In this document: in pieces, positions 1-6,935 of the stretch
Layout: each line of letters opens with the position of its first letter
Position numbering within the stretch: the stretch's first letter is position 1
Assembly: GCA_035345895.1 (NCBI GenBank)
Contig: DAORDI010000098.1
Coordinates: forward strand, 1 to 17,404
Reading direction: 5' to 3'
DNA from: DAORDI01 sp035345895
GTDB lineage: Bacteria > Spirochaetota > Leptospiria > Leptospirales > Leptospiraceae
Length of the DNA: 17,404 bases
Made by a program: the position numbers and the translations under genes
Notes under the pieces: model-generated
Told to the model about the DNA's origin: nothing
Databases searched by the model: none
What the model saw: only the letters and a program-made list of their open reading frames with translations

Positions 1-123
1 TTCATATGTAAATATATTGTGGTAAAGGATAAAAAACTGTGCTTTCCTGTCAAGGTTAATCTTTTTTTTCGAGAATATCTGAGAATTTACAATGTCTCAT
101 CTGTCTCAGGCCGGTTAATCGAA

Positions 124-153
124 TTGACTGTTTTTGATCTTTTCAGTGATTCT
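124..153 (+). promoter_or_regulatory. candidate sigma70-like promoter of the START-domain gene
   Basis: TTGACT at 124-129 is followed after 18 bases by GATTCT at 148-153. The -35 is good and the -10 weak. The predicted transcription start falls at or just before the ATG at 160, so the transcript would be leaderless or nearly so, which fits the lack of a Shine-Dalgarno sequence before that ATG. The arrangement TTGACT-N-TTTTTGA...GATTCT, with the same 18-base spacer, recurs on the minus strand at 6796-6825. The rest of positions 1-123 shows no recognisable gene. Confidence 0.3.
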
Positions 154-159
154 CTATTT

Positions 160-762
160 ATGAAACATTTCCTGAAGGTATTTATTTTTTCTGCTGCAGT
201 TCAGTCAGTTTTCGGCTGGGAACTGAAAAAAGACAGTGAGGGGATCAGGGTTTACGTTCAGGAAAAAAAAGGTTCAGCCTTTAATGAATGCAGGGCGGAA
301 ACAGTTTACAAAGGCACGCTGGAAGCAGTTCTGCGCCTGATGAGGGACTCAGGCAGTCTTTGCGAATGGTTCCCTGACTGCGTGAAATATTCCGTAATAA
401 AAAGAAAAAGCAGTTCGGATATTACAGGTCTGATTGCAATCAGTGCAGGTTTCCCATTGAAGAAAAGAGATGCGGCTGTCCGAATGCTCATTTCAGAGAA
501 TCCTTCGGAGGGCAGTGCAGAAATACATTTTATTTCTGTACCGGATGCTGCCCCGGTATCTGCGGATTTCCTCCGAGTGAAGGAACTCAGCGGAGCCTGG
601 AGATTCAGAACTCTGGAAAATAACAGGGTTTCAGTGGAATATACGGCTCATATGGAACCCGGAGGATCGGTGCCTGCAGTTCTCGTAAATGCTTTTCTTG
701 CTGAATTTCCTTTCAAGTCTTTTCAGAATTTTCTGAAAAAAGTCAGGGAATATGAAAAATAG
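160..762 (+). CDS. secreted START-domain (SRPBCC fold) lipid-binding protein
   Basis: Probable exported protein of 200 residues. I chose the ATG at 160 because it opens a clean signal peptide (MKHFLK, then a hydrophobic run ending VFG at residue 19). The frame stays open back to a GTG at 19, but those 47 residues look non-coding. After cleavage the sequence follows the bacterial START pattern: 'W-E-L-K-K-D-S-E-G-I-R-V-Y' at the mature N-terminus, 'FPLKKRDAAV' in the middle (family PxxxRD), then 'GAWRFRTL' and 'HMEPGGSVPAVLVNAF' near the end (family dPGGxiPxwlvN). START domains form a hydrophobic cavity that binds lipids or polyketides; the ligand here is unknown. A periplasmic location is inferred from the signal peptide. 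The gene stands alone, ahead of a 450-base gap. Family assignment is good; the function stays general. Confidence 0.82.
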   Translation: MKHFLKVFIFSAAVQSVFGWELKKDSEGIRVYVQEKKGSAFNECRAETVYKGTLEAVLRLMRDSGSLCEWFPDCVKYSVIKRKSSSDITGLIAISAGFPLKKRDAAVRMLISENPSEGSAEIHFISVPDAAPVSADFLRVKELSGAWRFRTLENNRVSVEYTAHMEPGGSVPAVLVNAFLAEFPFKSFQNFLKKVREYEK

Positions 763-807
763 GAATATGAAACATCTTCACTCTCTTCTACGAATGATAC
801 TGATTTT

Positions 808-861
808 TACTGTATTACAGTATTATTTAATATTGATTTAAAATAACATAGTTTATATATA
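808..861 (+). promoter_or_regulatory. palindromic operator-like site plus candidate promoter upstream of the TonB receptor
   Basis: A perfect 7-1-7 palindrome (TACTGTA-T-TACAGTA, 808-822) lies just upstream of a candidate promoter: TTGATT at 833-838, a 17-base spacer, and TATATA at 856-861. The geometry 7-1-7 is that of Fur/PerR-type metalloregulator sites, but the bases do not match the usual Fur or PerR consensus, so the regulator is unknown. Transcription from here would give a leader of about 350 nt before the receptor start at 1215. The palindrome could instead act as a weak hairpin after the START gene, although no clean T-run follows it. Confidence 0.35.
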
Positions 862-1214
862 AATCACTGCCCTGCGTGTACAGGCGCGGCATTTTTCAGA
901 AAACATTGAGGAAATCCTGCAGTTTAACAGCTTGCGATGAATCAGCAAAAACGGCACTTTCCGTGCTTGGAGTTCAGCCGACTTTTGAATTTCGGCAGGC
1001 GTTCCTGTCAAAACCGCCCGCCTGCAGACGCAGACATAAGGTGAGCAAATCATAAAGTTCAGGATTGACTGAGCAGTCCTTTTCCGGACAAGTCAGCAGT
1101 ATTGAAAACTGGCTGCTGTTTTTCAATGCAGACTGTCAGTCATGGATAAAACATTCCGTTTTATTCATAAAAAACTTGCACTGATTCTCATTCTCTGCGT
1201 TCCTAGTCCCTGCG
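862..1214 (+). promoter_or_regulatory. non-coding, hairpin-rich leader of the TonB receptor operon
   Basis: No convincing gene lies here. On the plus strand it contains GCAGGCG/CGCCTGC arms; GACTG-AG-CAGTC at 1067-1078; two mutually exclusive stems, CAGCAG (1094-1099)/CTGCTG (1113-1118) versus ATTGAAAA (1101-1108)/TTTTCAAT (1120-1127); GACTG-T-CAGTC at 1131-1141; and a 10-bp stem with a 5-nt loop (TGGATAAAAC at 1143-1152 with GTTTTATTCA at 1158-1167, one G-U pair) about 47 nt before the start codon. No hairpin is followed by a T-run, so intrinsic termination is not indicated. It does not match the conserved cores of the cobalamin or TPP riboswitches as I know them. A structured 5' leader is an inference from these repeats. 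Confidence 0.35.
963..1002 (-). repeat. degenerate dispersed intergenic repeat, copy 1
   Basis: Read on the minus strand this contains ACGCCTGCCGAAATTCAAA, which matches the copy at 4914-4951 (ACACTTGCCAAAATTCAAA) at all but three positions, each difference being a transition. Both end in GCAC about 20 nt further on. A third, weaker copy lies at 6698-6739. All three are intergenic and in the same orientation. The element also encodes a similar peptide in one minus-strand frame (TPAEIQKSAEL here, LAKIQSREIS in copy 2), suggesting decayed coding sequence or a small repeated element. Confidence 0.35.
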
Positions 1215-3917
1215 ATGAGTTCTGGAATGAAATTATTGACTGCAGTTTTCCTTCTGCTGACTCCTTCTGTCTATTCTCAGGAGTTGTCTGATTTTTCCAA
1301 AAAGGCAGTCATTTCAGGGTTTGAAGCTTATAAATCGGTTCCGAATGAAAAAACTGCCGCATCCATATATGCCGGAATGGAAGAACAGCTGAAATCTTCA
1401 GGGATGAGATTAGAAAAGGCAGTCGGCTCCACCCTGAAAGAGCGTCTGGAATATGCAAAGAAAAACGGAGCAGGGTATCTGATCGAGGGCTATTACAGAA
1501 AATCCGAGGACGGGACACTGAATATTTACGGTCAGATTTATGATCCTCAGACAGGGCGGCTCATCGATGCTTTCAACAGAACCTATGATTTTCCTGAACT
1601 TGGGAATCTCAAACTCGACAAAAAGGAAATGGGCAGCTCTGATGAAAAAATTATTGAAGAATTTTCCCAGAAAACGGTAAAAAGGATACTGACGAATCCC
1701 AAACGGACTGAAAGACGTGAAAATATAAATGATTTTGTTGCTAGTCAGCCTATAGGGAAGGATATGAAAATTGAAGTTCCTCCGGAAGACGTAGCCAAGG
1801 CTTCGGAGGAAGTGTTCAGGATTATCGGGGAGGACAATTCTATTTCCATTGTGTCCAAGAGAGTTGGTCAGTCAGAGACAGCCGGGAAAACTTCCGCGAT
1901 TGTGACAGTTCTTTCGAAACAGAAAATTCAGGACAGCGGTGCCAGAAATCTTGCCGATCTCCTCAAACAGGTTCCCGGAATCGAAGTTTTTTATGATCAG
2001 TTCGGATATTATAAGGCCTCTTTCAGAGGAGTCAGATCAAAGTCAGGGGTTCTTCTGCTTCTGGACGGTCAAAGGATAAACAATTTTTATGACGGGTCCA
2101 CATTTTTGGATCTTCGTGCAGATGCGATAGAAAAAGTGGAAATCATTCGCGGACCGGGTTCTTCAGTTCACGGTACAAATGCATTTGTGGGAGTCATCAA
2201 TGTTGTCACCAGAAGCAGTTTTGAAGGGAAAAGTTTCACTCAGGTTTCGACTAGAGTCGGTGCAGAAAATACTCTGGAACCCTCTGTTTTTTTCGGAAGC
2301 AGAATTGATGAAAACTGGAAGGTTTCAGGATATGCAGAAAAGTTTGCTTCAGACAGGAGACGCACTCACCTAAAAAATGATTCTACCTGCAATTCTGATT
2401 CCTGGTCAAAGCTGAACTGTTCCGGTACTGTACTGCCCCTTCCGTTGAATTCCGGGATTACGACAAACGACAGAAAGGATCAGACAAATCTTTTTCTCAA
2501 TGTGGACAGGAAGGATAATTTTTTTCTCAAAGGCAAAGCAGTTCAGGAAAAAAGGGGACCGCATGTCGGCGAAATCGGCCAGGTCGTTCCGGAGTCGGAA
2601 ATCGGATTCAGACTTTTCCTCGGTTCTGTAGGATTTCAGAAAATAGAGATTACTGATAATCTGTCTATTTCAGCAAAACTGTACGGGGATATGTATGAAA
2701 GAAAGGATGATATTCAGGTGGAACGAAAGGATGCATTGAGGCATCCGGGATTTTCAGCAAGAAAAATGAATTCCTATATTTATGAAACACACGGAACTGA
2801 ATCCATTCTTCAGTGGAATGCAAGGAAGAATCTTGTTGTTCTTCTCGGTGCAATGTATGAAAGACTGATTCTGCGTGATTTTGAAATAAAAAAAAACTAT
2901 CTGAGATCGGATACCAATACTCTGCTTCCTGTATTTTTTGATTATGATTATGCCAGGAAAGAGCAGATAAAAGACCGTCATATCAAGGCGGTTTTCGGAC
3001 AGGCGATTTATGATCCGTTTTCCTGGATGTCTCTTACTTTCGGCGTGAGGTATGACGAGTATTCTGATTTTGGAAAGACTGTGAATCCCAAGACAAGTGC
3101 CGTAGTCACTCCGTTTGAAAACACTCAGTTCGGAACACTGTCATTCAAGTTTCTTCTCGGATCTGCTTTCCGTGCTCCAACTTTTCAGGAGCTGTACGAT
3201 CAGACTCAGGCCTATCAGGCGGGCGGTGTATTCGGAAACAGGAAACTGAAACCTGAAACAATTCAGACTGCGGAAATCGGTATGGATTACATCACTCCTT
3301 ACAGACCTTTGAGTTTTCAGCTGAACGGTTTTTACAACTCCGTTAAAAACAATATTGCTGCCCTGAACAATTCAGGCACATTTCCGAGCGAAAGGGACAA
3401 TTACAATAATCTGAGAGGAGTGAGAATCGGCGGAGTCGAAGCGGAAATCAGGCTCTCCTATTCTCTCAGAAATTATATTTTCCTGAACGGTTCCTGGTTT
3501 CAGGCGCAGGACTACGGAGGATTCCCTCCGAATACAGGAAAGGACAGTATTACGTTTCTTCTGGATGTTCCGCAGGCACGTGCAAACTTCGGGATCAACT
3601 GGGAAATCACAAGATATTTCACTCTGAACAATACAGTATGGATGTCGTCTGAAAGAAGATCAAATTCCAGGTTTGCCTTCGAAACACAGTCAGACAGAAG
3701 TTTCCGTATACCTCAGTATCATATCTGGAACATAAGTCTTGCAAGCACAGAGGATTTATGGTCAAGAGGGACATTCAGACTGAACATTTTTAATGCACTG
3801 GACTATAAAAACTATGACGATTCAAATTATGCCATTCCTGCATTTACGAACCGCTCGATTCCGTCTGCCTTTCAGTACGGACGTTATGCAGAATTCAAGA
3901 TCAGCTGCAGTTTATAG
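1215..3917 (+). CDS. TonB-dependent outer-membrane receptor with FlgO/CsgG-like N-terminal domain
   Basis: Outer-membrane, energised uptake receptor of 900 residues. A signal peptide (residues 1 to about 21, ending SVYS) is followed by an unusual domain at about 25-165 with the pattern 'GYLIEGYYRKSEDGTLNIYG' then 'DPQTGRLIDAF', resembling the FlgO/LpoB/TolB-N (CsgG-like) fold. The plug follows at about 222-333 ('LADLLKQVPGIEV', 'LLLDGQRIN', 'VEIIRGPGSSVHGTNAFVGVINVVT'), then a beta-barrel to the C-terminus. A TonB-box-like stretch, ISIVSKR, sits at 210-216. FRAP is at 652-655 and GNRKLKPE at 674-681, the equivalents of the FRAP/NPxL motifs. No histidine lies between them, so heme is not specifically supported. 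Start codon is 1215 or the in-frame ATG at 1227; neither has a strong Shine-Dalgarno. It is followed 8 nt later by the nucleotidase-C gene, so they are one operon. Substrate unknown. Confidence 0.9.
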   Translation: MSSGMKLLTAVFLLLTPSVYSQELSDFSKKAVISGFEAYKSVPNEKTAASIYAGMEEQLKSSGMRLEKAVGSTLKERLEYAKKNGAGYLIEGYYRKSEDGTLNIYGQIYDPQTGRLIDAFNRTYDFPELGNLKLDKKEMGSSDEKIIEEFSQKTVKRILTNPKRTERRENINDFVASQPIGKDMKIEVPPEDVAKASEEVFRIIGEDNSISIVSKRVGQSETAGKTSAIVTVLSKQKIQDSGARNLADLLKQVPGIEVFYDQFGYYKASFRGVRSKSGVLLLLDGQRINNFYDGSTFLDLRADAIEKVEIIRGPGSSVHGTNAFVGVINVVTRSSFEGKSFTQVSTRVGAENTLEPSVFFGSRIDENWKVSGYAEKFASDRRRTHLKNDSTCNSDSWSKLNCSGTVLPLPLNSGITTNDRKDQTNLFLNVDRKDNFFLKGKAVQEKRGPHVGEIGQVVPESEIGFRLFLGSVGFQKIEITDNLSISAKLYGDMYERKDDIQVERKDALRHPGFSARKMNSYIYETHGTESILQWNARKNLVVLLGAMYERLILRDFEIKKNYLRSDTNTLLPVFFDYDYARKEQIKDRHIKAVFGQAIYDPFSWMSLTFGVRYDEYSDFGKTVNPKTSAVVTPFENTQFGTLSFKFLLGSAFRAPTFQELYDQTQAYQAGGVFGNRKLKPETIQTAEIGMDYITPYRPLSFQLNGFYNSVKNNIAALNNSGTFPSERDNYNNLRGVRIGGVEAEIRLSYSLRNYIFLNGSWFQAQDYGGFPPNTGKDSITFLLDVPQARANFGINWEITRYFTLNNTVWMSSERRSNSRFAFETQSDRSFRIPQYHIWNISLASTEDLWSRGTFRLNIFNALDYKNYDDSNYAIPAFTNRSIPSAFQYGRYAEFKISCSL

Positions 3918-3925
3918 GAGGTTTT

Positions 3926-4882
3926 ATGAAATATTTTATATTTTTTCTGACTGTGTTTTTATCCTTCTGCTTCCAGAAAACGAACCAGGCAGTTTCGGGA
4001 GCAGAGGCAGTCACTCTCGTTGCGGCAGAAGGAAAAGGCGTGCTTGGACTTGATCTTCGAGTGGGAAATATGAGCTGGACAAGAGGATGTGAAACCCGGA
4101 TGGCCAACCTGATCGCCGATGCATTTGTCTGGAAAAGCGGAACGGATATCGGCTTCATCAACGGGGGTGCAATTCGTCACGACAGGGGTGTCGATCTGAT
4201 TGCAAAAGGCACTGTTTTTTCCAGAACTCAGCTGGATTCCTTTATGCCGTTTTCCAACAGTCTGGTCGGAGTCAATCTGAACGGGTACAGACTGAAACAG
4301 GCACTTGAAGGAAGCGTAAACAAACTTCAGACAAACAGGACAGCTCTTTCCTCTGACGACAATGATTCTGACGGTCCTCAGCATGGAAACTGCTACGGAA
4401 CAGTAGGCGATCTCGACGGAAGCGGAAGGATACTTCTTTTCAATTCCAGATGGAGAGTGGAAATCAATCCTGCAAATACAGCTCAGACAATTACGGGTAC
4501 AGCATCAGATAAATCACTCAAAGTTGCCGCAGAGGGGAGAAGAGTTGTAGGCATCTACTTTGACGGAAAGACAGTCTATTCCAATTCTTCAGGAGATCCT
4601 GCTTCAGGATGGGGGACCGGGAAAACATCCTGCACAGTCAAAGGAATCTTCTTTTCCTCGAGTCTTGCCTGCAGTTTTTACAGCACAGTTCTATCAGATT
4701 TTTATGCAGGAGGGGGAGATGAAAACCCATCCTTCAATCCTGAACTGGCTGAGATTGCAAATGACGGAACTGCTGTAAACACCGGAAAGACATTCGGTGT
4801 AGACAAGAATGCAATTCTGGAATATATCATTAATTTTTCTACATATTATCCCAGGATAAGCGGCAGACTTGTGATGCCTTGA
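3926..4882 (+). CDS. stand-alone 5'-nucleotidase C-terminal domain protein, exported, probable lipoprotein
   Basis: 318-residue exported protein with only the C-terminal domain of the UshA/CD73 5'-nucleotidase family. Recognisable blocks are 'ANLIADAF' (60-67), 'TDIGFINGGAIRHD' (73-86), 'FMPFSNSLVGVNLNGYRLKQALEG' (106-129) and 'SDFYAGGGDE' (257-266). The N-terminal metallophosphoesterase domain (DxH...GNHD) is absent, so it cannot hydrolyse nucleotides like UshA; substrate binding or scaffolding is more likely. A hydrophobic N-terminus ends in LSFC (Cys15), a lax lipobox with Phe at -1, so lipidation is uncertain. An insertion at about 142-170 carries DNDSDG (145-150), a DxDxDG calcium-loop-like motif, and DLDGSG. 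The aromatic that follows GGD in catalytic homologues is Asn here (GGDEN). AGGAGG overlaps the upstream stop codon, 4 nt before ATG, so translation is likely coupled to the receptor. Confidence 0.8.
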   Translation: MKYFIFFLTVFLSFCFQKTNQAVSGAEAVTLVAAEGKGVLGLDLRVGNMSWTRGCETRMANLIADAFVWKSGTDIGFINGGAIRHDRGVDLIAKGTVFSRTQLDSFMPFSNSLVGVNLNGYRLKQALEGSVNKLQTNRTALSSDDNDSDGPQHGNCYGTVGDLDGSGRILLFNSRWRVEINPANTAQTITGTASDKSLKVAAEGRRVVGIYFDGKTVYSNSSGDPASGWGTGKTSCTVKGIFFSSSLACSFYSTVLSDFYAGGGDENPSFNPELAEIANDGTAVNTGKTFGVDKNAILEYIINFSTYYPRISGRLVMP

Positions 4883-4913
4883 TTTTTTTCGGGTGAGTAA
4901 AGAATCGTCTGCT

Positions 4914-4951
4914 GTGCAAGAAATTTCTCGGCTTTGAATTTTGGCAAGTGT
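4914..4951 (-). repeat. degenerate dispersed intergenic repeat, copy 2
   Basis: Minus-strand ACACTTGCCAAAATTCAAA followed by GCCGAG and, about 20 nt on, GCAC. It pairs with the copy at 963-1002 (three transitions in the 19-base core). It sits between the convergent ends of the nucleotidase-C gene and the small minus-strand gene. I see no clean intrinsic terminator in this 88-base gap. Confidence 0.35.
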
Positions 4952-4970
4952 GAAGGGTTTTTTGAGAGTA

Positions 4971-5237
4971 TCAGTTTTTACCTGATTTCTTTAAGAATTC
5001 TTTTTTTGCATCTTCCAATTCTGAAGGAGTCAAACATTTATATTCTATCCTGCTGCCCGCCTGAATCTTGAAGACCTTCGCAGCATAACTGTCTCTGTCT
5101 TTCATTTCCAGAAACTGCTGACAGGAGACCCCTGATTCGAGTTTTGCTTCCAGTGCAAAAGTATCAAAATCTCTGTCTTTGATTGTCGATTTTCCCGACG
5201 CCGTAATAAGAACTGCCAGATAGTAAAGTATTGCCAT
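4971..5237 (-). CDS. hypothetical small exported protein
   Basis: 88-residue frame with a short hydrophobic N-terminus (MAILYYLAVLITASG) and a hydrophilic remainder containing two cysteines (in GVSCQQF and EYKCLTP) and a Lys-rich end. I do not recognise the family. It starts 43 nt after the stop of the EAL gene on the same strand, so the two are probably co-transcribed. The ATG has no clear Shine-Dalgarno. Just upstream, a different frame encodes a longer and better hydrophobic helix (LILALFCSLTVIGIAVW) but lacks any start codon. The true N-terminus may therefore differ, for example through a frameshift. Coding status is moderate: the charged C-terminal half looks protein-like, the start does not. 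Confidence 0.5.
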   Translation of the reverse strand: MAILYYLAVLITASGKSTIKDRDFDTFALEAKLESGVSCQQFLEMKDRDSYAAKVFKIQAGSRIEYKCLTPSELEDAKKEFLKKSGKN

Positions 5238-5280
5238 ACCGCTATTCCAATTACTGTCAGGCTGCAGAAAAGGGCAAGGA

Positions 5281-6672
5281 TCAGTCTGTGAACAGACCTG
5301 CTTTTTTGGCTACTTCGAATATATGTCCTGTTCTCTTCTGTTCCTTCAGAAGTTTAGGGTGCGAAAGAATTTCGTACACTACATCAGCAGGGAGATCCTT
5401 CCATTCTCCGAATTCCTGCTTGTATTGAACTACGGGGACTTTGGCAAAAAGAATGAATGCCTGAAACTGCCAGATCTGATGTTCCAGAAGAAATTTTAAC
5501 GTTTCTATATCTTCCACTGCCTCTGCAGTAATGACTGCATCCCTGTTGTCTGCCAGTTTTTTGCAGTAGTCTATGAAAGCAAGGTTGTCCAGAAATTTTA
5601 CTTTGTCCTCTTTCACCTTGAATTTGAAACTGATCGGATCCAGTTTGAATTCCTGTATCATTACCCCGAGATCCAGAACCACCTGATGACTCGAACTCTT
5701 CACTCCGAAGTCGTCAGCAGCAAAACTGAACCCGTAGTCCCAGAAACACTGACATACATCTTTCAGGAAGTATTCCGTTTCTTCATAATGTTTTTCAATC
5801 AGTTCAAATCGTACATTCTGAGGAAGCAGGCTTCTTGAACGGATCAGCATATTGAATCTGTTGACTTTTTCATGATTGGAGAATGTGTCGATGAGTGACT
5901 GGGGAGAGATATTGAATTTCAGCAGTCCTGGAGCCCTCTCGCATGCAATAATGAGTTTCTCCAGAATCAGAAGTTCAATTCTTTTGATATCCTGATCGTT
6001 TGGAATGTCGCTGATGAGATCCTTGTAACCCTTGTACGCGCCGCCTCCGACAAATACCTCGCCTCCTTTTACCGAAAAAGTCTTTTTTTTCGCGTCATAG
6101 AAGACTGTCGGCTGAATCATCGCTTCATGAATGCTGCCTGAGATATAGTTGTTTGCACGGTTGAAAAATGTCCAGCTCCAGCGCACAAGATTGTCATTCA
6201 GATTTTTTTCTGAAGTAATATACAGATCTGTATAGATTTCGTTGACTGTGGAAATATAATTGCTCTGAGTTCTCGCTATTCCGTAGTCAAATGAGCAGCT
6301 TTTCTTTCGGAGACATTCCTGGTGAAATCTTCCGAAGCAGTTGTCTATGTTCGGCTGAAGGCCTTCCGGCTGATCGCCCAAATAGGCGAGTCCCATAAGA
6401 AGGCTCTGCCTGCCTTCAATAAAATAAAAACCGACCTTGATGTGCTCAAATTCCAGAATTGTCCTGATTTCCTTTTTCAGCATGGAAATGAAGTCGACAA
6501 GCGTCTTGTGCTGAAGATTTTCAAAACGGATCAGAAAAATAGGTCTTCCCCTGTTTTCTTCTATGAATCCTTTCTTGAAAGATTCCAGATCCTGAAGATC
6601 ACTGTGTTCATCTTCAGCAAGAGCCAGGTGCTCTGAAGATATATCCGGTCTTTTATCACTGTGACGGTTCAT
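5281..6672 (-). CDS. EAL-domain protein (cyclic-di-GMP phosphodiesterase family), divergent
   Basis: 463-residue protein without signal peptide or membrane helix, so probably cytoplasmic. EAL domains hydrolyse or bind cyclic-di-GMP. Motifs in order: 'KGGEVFVGG' (E205) where EALxR normally stands, 'FNISPQSL' (N254), 'FELIE' (E290), 'ADDFG' (D320, D321), 'FKLD' (K343), 'TAEAVE' (E384) and 'WQFQAF' (Q404). The metal-binding and catalytic positions known from the family therefore seem kept, although the EAL signature itself reads EVF and the surrounding loop is glycine-rich. Residues about 44-150 may be a degenerate GGDEF-like domain with no GGDEF motif, fitting a sensory or structural role. The start at 6672 lacks a clear Shine-Dalgarno. 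Activity is plausible but not assured; it could be a cyclic-di-GMP receptor instead. Confidence 0.82.
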   Translation of the reverse strand: MNRHSDKRPDISSEHLALAEDEHSDLQDLESFKKGFIEENRGRPIFLIRFENLQHKTLVDFISMLKKEIRTILEFEHIKVGFYFIEGRQSLLMGLAYLGDQPEGLQPNIDNCFGRFHQECLRKKSCSFDYGIARTQSNYISTVNEIYTDLYITSEKNLNDNLVRWSWTFFNRANNYISGSIHEAMIQPTVFYDAKKKTFSVKGGEVFVGGGAYKGYKDLISDIPNDQDIKRIELLILEKLIIACERAPGLLKFNISPQSLIDTFSNHEKVNRFNMLIRSRSLLPQNVRFELIEKHYEETEYFLKDVCQCFWDYGFSFAADDFGVKSSSHQVVLDLGVMIQEFKLDPISFKFKVKEDKVKFLDNLAFIDYCKKLADNRDAVITAEAVEDIETLKFLLEHQIWQFQAFILFAKVPVVQYKQEFGEWKDLPADVVYEILSHPKLLKEQKRTGHIFEVAKKAGLFTD

Positions 6673-6697
6673 AATCTAAATCAGAACTGGTCTCACA

Positions 6698-6739
6698 GTG
6701 CAGTTCATTCTGGCTGCAGTCAATTTTGGGCAGAAGTGC
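6698..6739 (-). repeat. degenerate dispersed intergenic repeat, copy 3 (weak)
   Basis: On the minus strand CACTTCTGCCCAAAATTGA followed by CAGCC and later TGCAC, alignable with small gaps to copies 1 and 2. It lies in the leader of the EAL gene. The match is weaker than that between the first two, so this copy may be chance. Confidence 0.22.
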
Positions 6740-6772
6740 ATTTTATTTTCCTTATTTTCATTTTCCATAACG

Positions 6773-6825
6773 TTCAGCAAGGGCTGAAAACAAAAAGAAT
6801 CTGACAGATCCTCAAAAAGAGTCAA
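6773..6825 (-). promoter_or_regulatory. candidate promoter and 5' stem-loop of the EAL gene
   Basis: On the minus strand TTGACT (6825-6820), an 18-base spacer starting C-TTTTTGA, and GATTCT (6801-6796) reproduce the layout seen before the START gene at 124-153. Soon after the predicted transcription start comes a perfect 6-bp hairpin, TTCAGC/GCTGAA with a 4-nt loop (6773-6788). The leader to the EAL start at 6672 would be about 115-120 nt and includes the weak repeat copy 3. Confidence 0.3.
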
Positions 6826-6883
6826 GAATTCTTTTTTCAAAAAAACAGAAAAATTTGCCGGAATAATTTTGTATTTACACTCA

Positions 6884-6912
6884 TTCAATTGGAAAAAATC
6901 TAAACATAGAAT
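6884..6912 (+). promoter_or_regulatory. candidate promoter of the glycosyltransferase-rarA-mgtE operon
   Basis: TTCAAT at 6884-6889, a 17-base spacer and TAGAAT at 6907-6912 (five of six positions match the -10 consensus). The predicted start near 6919 leaves a short leader containing GAGGA at 6927-6931, well placed for the ATG at 6936. The -35 is weak. Confidence 0.4.
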
Positions 6913-6935
6913 AAATCCTGCACTGCGAGGAAATC

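Noticed and set aside
19..159. N-terminal extension of the START-domain protein from the GTG at 19
   Set aside because: The 47 extra residues are not family-like and would bury a good signal peptide; the candidate promoter lies inside them.
853..1053. Minus-strand frame of 66 codons in the gap before the TonB receptor
   Set aside because: Composition is not protein-like, it has no ribosome binding site and it covers the hairpin-rich leader. Its similarity to another intergenic region is better explained by a decayed repeat.
862..1214. Cobalamin or TPP riboswitch upstream of the receptor
   Set aside because: I looked for the B12-box type sequence and for the TPP CTGAGA core and found neither in the right context.
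3165..3260. Heme receptor assignment from the FRAP and N-x-x-L motifs
   Set aside because: The motifs are general for TonB receptors and there is no histidine between them, which the known heme receptors need.
6676..6888. Minus-strand frame of 70 codons between the EAL gene and the glycosyltransferase
   Set aside because: No family likeness, no Shine-Dalgarno, low-complexity Asn/Lys-rich middle, and it contains the candidate EAL promoter and hairpin.
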